The notes below the pieces were generated by a model. That model had not been told where the DNA came from. It searched no databases and was given only the letters and a program-made list of their open reading frames with translations. Shown piece by piece: positions 10,596 through 21,600 of a DNA stretch of 64,000 nt; position 1 is the first letter of the stretch; each line of letters starts with the position of its first letter. The translations under genes were made by a program, and so were the position numbers. The DNA lies in assembly GCF_000208745.1 (NCBI RefSeq), contig NC_030854.1, positions 23,807,118-23,871,117 of the forward strand, written 5' to 3'. Source of the stretch: Theobroma cacao. Taxonomy: Eukaryota; Streptophyta; Magnoliopsida; Malvales; Malvaceae.

Positions 10596-12744
10596 TTAAA
10601 TAAACTCACAAATAAAATTAAATCTTAAATTCCCATAGAATATCCACCTCCAGAAAACTATTCTGTTTGATAAAAAGAATTCAAAAAGATTAAATTCAAG
10701 CCCATTATCAAACCAGATTTGCTTTATTTTGTGATGAAATTGTGTTTTAACCATATTGTAAAAACTTGGTATAATATGAAAAGCTTCAAATTTATTTTTC
10801 ATAAGAAAAGTCCAAGTGAATATGCTATAATCATCTACAATGGTAAGAAAATATTTGTAACCTTGAATAGTAACAACAGAATGTAGAACCTAAATGTCCA
10901 TGTAGATTAATTCAAAACAGGAAAGAAAATTGATGTCTCTTTTGCTTTGCAAGTGGGTATATATCACAAATTGTGTCATTGGAAGTACTTACATCATAAC
11001 AAAACTGTTGAATAATAGACAATTTATTTGAAGAAGGATGTCATAAACGAAAATGCCAAATATCAAAATTTTTGGGAATTTTGTTACAATTGATATTAAA
11101 AACATTAAAATTTCTATGAACTAAATTTTTTTGAACAGTTTTGGAAATCTTTTGAGAATAAGAGTTGAAAACAGAGACTTCAAGGGCATAACGCTCAACT
11201 TGAGTGGTAGGAAACTTGATTTGCCATATATATAAGCTTGATTGTACTTTAACAAGACCAATCATTCTCAATGTACTTTTGTCTTGAATCACACAATCAT
11301 TATCAGTAAATATCCAATGGTGTGCTTTGGATTTTGTAAAACAACTCATAGAAATTAAATTAAATATAAACTCAGGCACACACAACACATTATGCAAAAT
11401 GATTAGTGGTGGTAGTCTAATAGTTCTTATATGAGTCACTATTGCTTTAGTATCATTAAGCATTTCAACATATATATATATATATATGAACAAGTTTTGA
11501 TGATATGAATGACATTAAAGAACATGTTATATGATCTATTGCACCAAAATCAACAATCTAGGTATGATGATTAAACCTAACAGTGGGTTTAACAGAAGGT
11601 AAATGTTGAATGGAGGAAAATTTTGAGACTAGAATCATACCTACTATACCAAAATTAACAATGGAAAGAGTATGCTGAGGGAAATTTGTCCCGGGGTTGG
11701 TATTTAAGGGTTGATTATCAACCAAACTTGTCCCCTTATCACTAAGAAAAACCATGAGCCTCTAAATTTGATTCTTAGTAAGAGAAATATTAGACAAAGA
11801 GTCTATAATGTCCTCACCCTAATCTATCTCCGCACTAACCATAAAGTTATTAACATGAGATGTAGGCCTAGGATTTTTAGGATTTCCCTTGCCTTTTGTA
11901 TATTTAAAATCAGGGAAAACCTACCAATTTATAACATTTCTCCTTGGTGTGTCCAAACTTACCACAATAAGTACAAATAGTAGTAGGTTTCTCCTTCCTT
12001 TTGCCATTAGTAATAGCAGCAATGGTAGAGGCTTCATGAGGCACTTGATTAATAGAGATAGATCGCTGGCTTTCCTTTCTCATAACAAAGTCATAAGCCT
12101 CGTCTAGGGTGGGAAAAGGTTTCATCAATAACAAATAAGACCTCAATGCAACAAAGATTCATTAAGCCTTTTAAGAAACTTAAACACCATATCCTTTTCA
12201 TATTGGTCAATATACTTTTGAAAACACTTCTGGTTACAAGTACCATAATCACAACTAGGCAAAGGGCTAAAAATCCTCAGTTCTTCCCAAGTTGCATTTA
12301 GTTCAATAAAGTAAGCATCAATACCTTTCATACCTTAATTTAAGTTTGACAAAGTGAATTAAAGGTGACAAATCCAAGAATCATCATGCTAAGAGAATCT
12401 TTTTTTAAGAGTTTATCATATCTGGCATGCTGAGTTCATGTATAAAATAGTTGAAGGAATTGGTGGAGAGATTGATTCAATCAACCATGCAACGATTAAG
12501 TTGTTGCAACATAAATCTTAATAGTATTTTTGGGTTCTTGGATCGTTCCATCCACAAACTCAGCCTTGTTTCTAATGGAAAGGGCTAACATGAATTGGTG
12601 ACTCCAAGAGACATAGTTGGTAGAGATAAGTTTGGAACTAATCACCACTAACCCATGGTGATCTATATGATAAAGGAAATAAGGAGATTAACGGTCCTCA
12701 GTAGAAGGAAGAAGAATTCTCAAACTCATGGATCTAGCCATGGA
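10596..12744 (-). pseudogene. Ty1/copia gag to integrase fragment, decayed
   Basis: In minus-strand order: a gag N-terminus from an ATG at 12744 with a stop codon 18 codons in (near 12688), then an in-frame continuation (SPYFLYHIDHHGLVVIS, GFIDGTI-like end near 12540). Next is gag middle at 12143-12331 (DAYFIELNATWEEL, MVFKFLKRLNESLL). A frameshift leads to a zinc knuckle CTYCGKFGHTKEKC at 11910-12146 (CX2CX4HX4C). Then come a GAG-pre-integrase part at 11041-11493 and an integrase core piece at 10596-10802 (IKQIWFDNGLEF). Reverse transcriptase, RNase H and both LTRs are absent. The 5' side abuts the FAR1-like pseudogene near 12885. Confidence 0.75.
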
Positions 12745-12889
12745 ATAACGAAGAAAGATTTGTGAATATGAAAAATATGAAGAGCAAGAATTGAGGAAAA
12801 ATCTAAAGAGAAAAATGAAGAAATCTAACGAATCAGTGAACAAGCTCAACAATCTGAGAAGAAATAATGGCAAATGCATGTAAGAAAAT

Positions 12890-14532
12890 CAAAGGCCCAA
12901 ATAACCATCCAAAAAGGTTTCTTTGTTTTCACCTCGTTGAGCAATAGACAATCTAGCCCGAAATATGCTTTTAAGATAAACTGAACTTATCGATGTAGAT
13001 CTACAAATAAGGAATTTAACCATTCATCTTTTCCGGGATTGCAATCCTTAACCATTTTGACCTTTGCAAATTCACTGATGTCCATAGATTCATAGACTGC
13101 ACACTTTAAAACTTTCTTAAATTCTTTATATTGAGGTAGTCCTCCAAGTTTCATCGAAAGCTTTCCCATCATGTACCAAAGGCAAAGTCAATGATGAAAG
13201 GATGGAAATACTTTTATAATTGCCGATTGGATAGCCTTGTATTCATCTATGATTATTGCATTTGGATAACGATTGCCCATGCCTTCCAACCAAGACTTAA
13301 ACAAACAAATATAGGCATGTGTATCTTCCTTTGTCAATAAACCACAACCAAATAGTAGGACAGAGCACCGAATAAGTTGCAACCGAGTAATCGACTGGAA
13401 ACGACTACAACAGCAACCGCCTCGGTTATTCAATGGTAGTTGCTGGCAACCGACGGTACTGGGGCCATCGCAATTCAATCATCGTTGGGGGCACTCTCTC
13501 CACAACCGAACCGATCGAAAAATTGAAGGGGGAGAGAATTCCATTAATAGGCTTCAGTAATCCCCCACCCCTCTTTTTTCTTCCCTTGCCGCTCTTCCCT
13601 TATTCTTCATTTGTCCCCCCATTCTTTCTTCCTATGCTTGGTGCTCTCTGTCGTCTCCTCCTACAGGCATCTATCTTCCTCCTTGCTGCCGATCGCTTCT
13701 GTTTCAAGGTCTGCTTATTGTGGGTTGTCATGTGAGTCATTTTCATGGCTGCTTTCATGTTCATGAACATGACCCATGTTCATGTTCACTTAAACTTTCA
13801 ACCGAGCGAAATGGAGGTTTGCTTTCATTGATCGGTTTTTCTTTGTAACTGATGGGTTTCGGTTGGCTGAAATTTCCCATCGATTTCGTCGATTTTGAAT
13901 TCTCCCAAAATCGAAACTGACCGATGCACTGCCCTACCAAATAGTATGGGTTGGCCAGGATGATTCATACCAACAAAGAGAGTAATTGGCATATCACTTT
14001 TGTTTGTTAGATAAATGGTGTCAAATGATAGAACATCACCAAAAGATTCACAAGTTGCAATAGACGTTGCATCAGTCCAGAATACATTTCTTAATTGACG
14101 TTCTCCATCCATATCAGTCACATAAAAAGAAGTTTGAAGTCCATTTTTGCATGCCTTGAAAATAAGAAGTGGCTCTACATCGACAACCCCAAGTTTGTAC
14201 TTGCTTTAGCAAAACGATATCTGCAATCCTTAGGTAATGGCAAGTTATCATATCGCCTAGCTTCAACTACTAGCGAAATAGCTTTTTTGGTCGATGAATT
14301 AGTTACCAACCTTGTCATGTACTTCAACTCTTCTTTTCTAACTACTCTTAAAGATACATGACATAGGACTAAGTTCATTATTATGGACCAAATTGGCACG
14401 TGAAATAGCGAACCTTCCACCAAAAGTTACAGAGACATTAATCTTAGCCTTGCAAGCAGTCTTAGATTACCGCCTTGGCTTGAAAGAGTTCTTTGAAATT
14501 GATACAATCTTACCACTTTTAGCACACATGAG
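12890..14532 (-). pseudogene. FAR1/FHY3-related (MULE-type transposase) pseudogene, interrupted by an insertion
   Basis: Minus-strand similarity to FAR1-related proteins runs in order: a FAR1 DNA-binding part at about 14532-14340 (SGKIVSISKNS, then NLVHNNELSPMSC); a linker ending in VVEARRYDNL (about 14270); the MULE transposase domain (LRNVFWTDATSIATCESFGD at about 14090, DMPITLFVGMNHPGQPILFG to 13945); its second half after the insertion (LLTKEDTHAYICLFKSWLE, DEYKAIQSAIIKVFPS at 13188-13355); and the region after it (12987-13172 and on to about 12893, ARLSIAQRGENKETF). Defects visible: an in-frame TAA near 14490, frameshifts near 14340 and 14180, and a 581-bp insertion. No introns are evident. 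FAR1 proteins descend from Mutator-like transposases, so this may be a dead element or a dead host-type copy. Confidence 0.75.
13348..13944. mobile_element. hAT-like non-autonomous element (13356-13936) with perfect 8-bp target duplication
   Basis: A 581-bp insert in the FAR1-like pseudogene begins TAGGACAGAGCACCG and ends GATGCACTGCCCTA, so the reverse complement of its end starts TAGGGCAGTGCATCGG. These are imperfect terminal inverted repeats. It is flanked by CCAAATAG at 13348-13355 and again at 13937-13944, the 8-bp duplication expected of hAT transposons. Removing the insert and one duplication restores a continuous minus-strand frame across the site. Frames inside (13433-13735) look like chance, so it is probably a MITE-like passenger. 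Confidence 0.85.
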
Positions 14533-15125
14533 GTTATAATATTTTAATTTCCTATAATCATCCTTTTATGTACTCTTTCTACCTTGGGGTCCTGAAATGT
14601 ACCCCAGTAATACTAATCATTCCTTGGTTAAGCATACAAACAAGCGACAACTTGACTCGAGATATATACAAACATTTGTTTTTGCACAGCCAATAAATTT
14701 GAATTGCATCATTCATTCCTTGGTTAAGATGAATGATGTTTGAGAACTGAGCAGGTTCCTGTAATGCAAGAACCCTTCACCCAAGCCTCCTCAATATTCG
14801 TCTAAAATAATTAAACCAAATTTTTCCTTGTGTTCAAGGAACAACTAAAATTTACATAGCATTTGATCAAGAAAAACTGAATCATTTGGACAGCAAATCA
14901 GACCAAAAAAAAAAGTGTTGGTAGAATAAAAGAATTACACCCATGCAGCCTAATGTTCAAATAAACGAAAAAACAAAATTCAAAAAACTATTTTAGGCAT
15001 GACAATATAATTATATAAGTAATAGTCACTAATTAGATTCCATCAAGGAATTAGAAATTTATATTTGTCGATTGTAAGATCCCACAGCAAATATTTGTTG
15101 AATTGTGCTTTTTATATGCTTTCAG
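14533..15125. other. Gap between transposon pseudogene and kinesin 3' flank
   Basis: AT-rich sequence with no recognised coding or repeat signal on either strand. A phrase CATTCCTTGGTTAAG occurs twice (near 14620 and 14714) but no larger repeat unit is visible. Confidence 0.4.
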
Positions 15126-15326
15126 GACAATCATGCAAACATCTTACGGCAACAGATAGAAAATGTGTATTCAAACCCAGCAAGGAGATGGAAGTGTTTG
15201 GCTTGGTCAGATTTTCCATTGGAGCTGGAGACTGAGATAGTGTTACAAGGAATTAGAGGTTGGGAAAACAGATGCCTGTCTCGTCAATTTCATGTTTCAA
15301 ATTGCGTTCGCCATTTTACTCTCTAG
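15126..15326 (+). CDS. Possible terminal exon of an unidentified plus-strand gene or gene fragment
   Basis: A typical splice acceptor (TTTTTATATGCTTTCAG) ends at 15125 and opens a 66-codon frame ending in TAG at 15324-15326. Its composition is unlike the surrounding AT-rich DNA (many Arg, Trp, Glu, Cys codons; for example ARRWKCLAWSDFPLELE). I do not recognise the product, and no upstream exon is visible between 14533 and 15100. It would converge on the kinesin 3' end, about 285 bp from that stop codon. It could be a captured gene fragment, an exon of a gene broken by the transposons to its left, or chance. Confidence is low. Confidence 0.3.
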   Translation, partial: DNHANILRQQIENVYSNPARRWKCLAWSDFPLELETEIVLQGIRGWENRCLSRQFHVSNCVRHFTL

Positions 15327-15611
15327 GTTTATAATAATTTTATTTGATTTTTAAATACTATTATCAACAGAATTAATGTGTGCATTATATAAATCACACG
15401 ATAACATCTGAGGGTTTTTCCTGTGATTGTGGTGACGACAATGCATTAAACGAGGAAACATTTTCTAAGTAACATCTTAATCAGTGTGCATAACAACTTG
15501 TTAACAATAACCATTTACAACAGATTTAGAAGGTACACAATGAATTTCTCTATCATGGACACCATTCGAAACCGAACTACTCGATTAAAAACACAAGGAC
15601 TGTTGACTCGA

Positions 15612-18600
15612 TTATTGGCCTGAGGCCGCAGCAAGCTGCTTCTTCAGGTTGAGTACCTCAATTCCCTTTGAAGCCAACCGTTCCTTCAAGTTTGCTGAAG
15701 CTTCCTCAAACTTCCTGTTCATGATATCTGACTCTTCCACTGCTTGTTTGTATCTATAACGAAGGGCATCCAATTGTGCTTGTGTTCCGCGAAGCCTCAT
15801 TCTATGCTTTGCCATTTCCTTGCCGTTGTTGACTTGATCCTGTATTAAAAGAAAAGCGTAAACATATTCAGAAAGATGGAAATCACAGAGAACAAGCTCA
15901 ATAAAAGTACAGAATAAAAACGATCATCTTTTCCATGTAAATATGGAGGCTATATACCAACATACTTTAACTAGCTATGACATGTCAGAAGTCAACACTG
16001 AGCACCAAAATTAAGGAATTAGAATGGTTCAAAATGTTGGGATTTGGGAGGCAATTGATAAAGCCAAATGATGCCAGAAAAATAGACATGTACCCTTCCG
16101 TGCAACAGTGGAAATGATAAAAGATCACGAGTCTAAACTATTTGAATTATAAACTTAATTCCTCAATCATTTTAGAAATTCATTTTCTAAGTAGAAAGCT
16201 CACATCCCAGACTTGGGATTTCAACAGTGACAAGACTGTTCCTCCATACCAAATGCTGGTATACAAGATTAAAGATCAGCACGGAGATCATTCTAGAAAC
16301 AAGTGAACATACACTTCGAGACAAACTCATTTGCTTATAATTATCAAATGAATGACAAATCAGGTCCAATAAATGATAGTGTCCAATTACTTACATTGTG
16401 CATCTTGGCTTCCATACAGGACAATCTGCTAGTCAGTTCCTCAACTTCAACTTTGGCCTCCATTAACTGCCAATAAAATCTCACATGGTATCAGATAATT
16501 CTCAACCTAGTATGATACTAATGAGAAAAATGGTTTTTTTTTTTTCCTGAATCCACCAACCACATCATTAGAGTCTTGTTTGAGCATTTCCGCTTCAACC
16601 AGACTGCTTTGCTGCTCTTCAATTTGTGTCACTAGTTTATCCCTTTCTCTTGACATATCGAGAAGTTGGTTTTTAAGTTTCTGCCAAGAATATGCTAAAA
16701 GTTTCAGTCTCTAAATAATAAATACTAGATTATTTTGCAGTGTTGCACACAGATGAAACCTGAAGTTCGTCTGAGAGGTCAGATTTAGCAACCAACTGTC
16801 CAATTTTAGCTGATAAATCATCTCGTTCCCTTTTGATAATACTCAGCTCCTCTTGAGCACGTTGAAGCTCCAAAGAAAGCATCTCAAAATTTGACTTCGA
16901 TATCTGCAATGAAAACAATTATTTACTGTGCATCCCTTGCTAATATTGTGTGTTGTGTTTTAGTTATAAGATTAGCACAGGGTAAGATAAAGAAAATACT
17001 TGCTGGCTTTGTTTGCTTTTAGCATCAGCAGTTTCCACGTCATTTTTCAGCTGGTCAATCTGTAAAGACTTCTGCATGCTGCAATAGTAAAAAGTGGCTT
17101 TTTAATGAACTTTATAACCATAATCTCAAAGTTTGAACAACTAGATACTTGTAAATGTAGCAGAAAGGAAAATGTAATACTTCTTATAACCTTAGATACC
17201 ATAATTTGGACCAGAGACAGGAGTATTTAACATTTTTAAGTAACATCAAGACTTTTATTTAGAGCAAGAATGGAAAGCCTATTAAGCAACTCAATGAAAA
17301 TTGAAAATTATAAAGGAAAATGAGGTGGCACAAGAACTCTACCATAAATCATTATTCTTCTATTACCTAACTGTTCCAGGACATGTCCTCATGTTAAATT
17401 CTTTAAGTTAGGGGGGGAAAGAAATAGATGCCATATTATATATTAAACCTAAAGAGCTAATAGAACTGAGCAATGTATTCAAAGAAGTTTACATATAGAA
17501 GGGCCATATCCAACAAATATAGCATTAACTTCCCAAGCAAAAATTCATATCCACACAACTAGCTATAATATATTTCTAGCACAAAATTTCTCAGCTACTA
17601 TTTCTGCAAAATAAAGCTCATAACCACATCTATACAAGAATCTTACAGGAAATATACCTCCAAGAACTCTACCATAAATCATTATTCTTCTATTACCTAA
17701 CTATTCCAGGACATGTCCGTAGGTCAAATTCTTTAAGTTAGGGGGGAAAGAAATAGATGCCATATTATATATTAAACCAAAGAGTTGATAGAACTGAACA
17801 ATGTATCAGCTACTATTGCTGCAAAGATAAAGCTCATAACCACATCTGTACAAGAATCTTACAGGAAATATACCTCCTTTTGTTTTTAGACTACGAAGGA
17901 TGAAGCAATTGTTCTCATTTCTTACTCAAAATTCATCAACTTATTTGCAGCTTCCTAACTTCAAAAGCTGCATACTGTCATAATTTTTAACATACTGCTA
18001 ATAGAAGTTGATTCAAACAATAAAGGCTGAAATGCTAACATGGACATTGAAAAGCTCTTTAGTCTTTTGTTTCATAACCAAAGAAAAAGGAAAAGAAAAA
18101 AAGGCTCTTTAGTCTTTACTGGACCTGAGCTAATAGTGAGAACAGGGACCATTGATACATTTGTCACCTACACACCAAACATCACATAATCTCACCCCTT
18201 CTCACTAGAAAGCATCTGTTTTGTGAACCTATAAAAATGATTTAGTAGCAATATATGTTATTCAGACTCAGGGTTCAGTGTCAAATACCTTTATGTGTCC
18301 AACACAGGTACATTCAATTAATTCTATGCATTTCCATACATTTGGAGAGTCAGAACTCCATACCCATGTCTGTTGGATATGTGTTGGATGCAGGTACTTC
18401 AAGAAAATGAAGAGTCTGAGTAACAGAGGTAGCAATTAATTGACACATATGCTGTCTATGCAACAGATTTAATGTAGATGAGATTCTCTCCAGGCTCGAT
18501 TAATTAAAACATATATGTCGGATGGGATATCTACTGCATCTCAGTAATCACACGAGAGTGCTAAGGTCATCAGCAATATTGACCAAGTCTGCTCAATAGT

Positions 18601-21600
18601 TTGAACTATGAAACCTATCTGTAGAATTCATTGAGTTAGTTGCCAGCTTACTGCATCATTCAAGTAGGGGGAAGGAGGGTAAAAGAAAAATCATTATGCA
18701 TACTTACTGATTATGATATTTTATATTTGGTAATGACCAATATTATCTTCGACACTGAGACTACCTGATGAAAATGAATTGCTACTTCATAAGTAGCAAC
18801 CAATGATCATAGTAACCACTTTGCATTGGCTTTTCTTTGTTGGAATTTAGGGAGAAGGGTGGAAGGGAAATTATTTCAATAGGAATGAAAGAGGAATAAC
18901 AATTCCTTTCACATTCCAAAAGATGTCTTGAACTTCATTTGAAGAGTAGGTAGAAACTGATGGACATCTAACAAGCAGATGGATGTACAAGTCTTCTTAA
19001 TTCTGAGAGCATAGAAAAACACCACGTACAGGCTGCTTCCCTTTTGGTAATGTATTTTCTTACCGAATATAGGCGAGGTTAAGTGACTTCTTCAACACTT
19101 TCTTCTCATTTAGTTTGATTAAAGAAAAATAAAGTCCATAACTTGCAATAAGGGACCTATAAAACTAGTGATTATACAAAGGATGCAGCGGACTGCTTTC
19201 AATTGTTTCCTTTTTTCAATTTATTCATTTATTTATATTTAGGGTAGGGGGAGGGGGTGTTAAGATGGTGGAGTACAAAGAATGGGGAAACCTTAGTGGT
19301 TTATGAAGATCTGGCAGTGACTCCAGATTTATTTTGTCATGCAGGTCGTGAAAATAAATACAAAGATGTGAAAATTAGCTAAGGTTCAATGACTTTAGCT
19401 AGAATGGTGTGATGAATTTGAAATATCACCCATATATGTGTACATTCAAATACAAATGTAATAAAGATTAATCAATGAATTCACAAACTTAATTTTAGAT
19501 TCAACCAAACAATTTAAATTCAAAATGAGATTCAAGTTATCCTTTCAAATTCAAGAGTCCAAATGCAACATAGAGAACAGTCTACCCAGTAGCCAGGTTT
19601 ATTTTATTTTTGTTATTCACACCTACAATGGATTAAACAAAGAGAAATAATGCAATTTAGTGGCATTCAGGATTATGTCTCCCTTAAAAACAAAGGCTGT
19701 GATAGCAGTGTGAGAGACTTATAATAATTTTATCAGATTTTGCCTACCGTATCAGTGCTCCTGCCCATGTCATTAAGGGATTTGTTTGATTAGCACTAAA
19801 ACAAAGTTTTCATCTTTTTGTGGCTACCACAGGTAATACAACCAAGTTGCAATCGAAAACATATGGCAAAGAAATCCAGGAGACAAACCTGCACTTTTTC
19901 TCCAATGTTGCATCTTCATCAAAGTATATCAATCTTTCCCTTAGGACATTGCATTCTTTTCTGCACGACTCCAACTCCTTCATCACCTAATATATAACAG
20001 AATCCTCAGTTAAACAAGATAGCATTCTGGAGTTCAACATTCTATACTAAGATTTTGTTGCAAAGAACATCCATACAAAATAAAAAGTTAAGGCAGCTAT
20101 TTGGGCTAAAGGGCACATAAATACCTTTCAAAAATAGGAGTATTGGCTAGAAAATGAGATATTAATACAAAAGAAACTATGTGATACTTACCTATAAAAT
20201 AAGTTACAGGTACAATTTGGATTAGATGTACTTTATACTAATTTGTTTTCCTATTCTTTTTTAGATTGTCTGCACTTGTATAATGAGGACTTTTCCACAA
20301 GTCATATACAAAAACTATCAAGCAAATTTGACTACAAAACTAGCAACAAATATATTAAAACCTGTATAAGAGATGTCACAACCTGAAATTAACACAACAA
20401 AATTCTAGCAGGTTGTCTGTAACTCACAACATTAGACAGATGCATAACATGAGTTCTGAAAGAACTGAAAGTTTCAAAATTCAGACATGGACATAAGTCC
20501 AAAGAGGTGCAGGTAAGAACCCTTCATTGTTACCTATGGCTTGAACTCTGAAGGTTGAAGTCTAAATTTGGTCCCTCTACTATATCATTTGATGGTTTTT
20601 GTCCCTTTACCCCGATTTTTAATCCTTACACTTCCATTTAAAGTCAATTAAAGAACAATTGATAATGGTATTTTACCATTTACTTGAATGATGTGGCATT
20701 CCGGTGATAACATGGCATGATTAAGGGAAAATTTTTTTCCACGTAGCACATATTAATCTAAAATTTTTTTTAATATTAAAAAACTACTAGAAATTAGAAA
20801 CAAAACAATTTTTAAATAAATTAAACAAAACAAAAAAAAAATTAATAGAAGAGGAAGAACTAGTATCTATGTGTGTGTGAGAGAGAGACAGAGAGACAGA
20901 CAGAGACAGAGACAGAAAGGGAGGAAAAGAGAGGAAAGGAAGAGATAGATAGGGGAGAGCGAGTCGTAGTGGCACCGATCTCACTAGAGGAGGGCAGATT
21001 GGTGCCGGATGCCTCCCTCTCCCCTTCCGCATCCCCAGTCTTTCTCCCACACTTGTTCTTTCTCTCGCCTTGACTTTTGTTTCCTTTTGTTGTTTTGTTT
21101 AATTTTTTTACAATTTTTTTGGCCAATTTTTTTTTTGTAGACATTTTCTTTTTAATTTTTTGGTAATCATTCTTTTTTAATTAAATAATAGTTAATATTT
21201 TTTAAGATTCTACAACAATCAATTTTTAGTATTTTAAGTTAAAATTAAACTTTCTTTGTGCTAATGAGTGCCATGTGGCCAAAAATTCAAAGTTTCCATA
21301 GCACATCATCAATAAAAAGGCCATGTTGCTGAATTTAGTGATAGAATTTTAACACCATTACCAATTGTCCTTAAATCGACTTTTATTGAATGTATTGGAG
21401 TAAAGGGGCTAAAACTGCTGAATTCAGATAGTAAAAGAATCAAATTAAGACTTTGGACCAAAGTTGAAACTAGAATCTCTACACAAATCCCACCTCCCTT
21501 ACCACCTATAAAAATGTTCAAAGACATTCACTTGAAATCTCAAAATTCTTCCATCATACTGCACATGCATCGACCACCTAAAATCTCAATATAGTTGCAT

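Noticed and set aside
20787..21144. Three overlapping open frames rich in Ser, Leu, Arg and Glu
   Set aside because: They follow a GA/CT-rich low-complexity tract inside a transposon in a kinesin intron.
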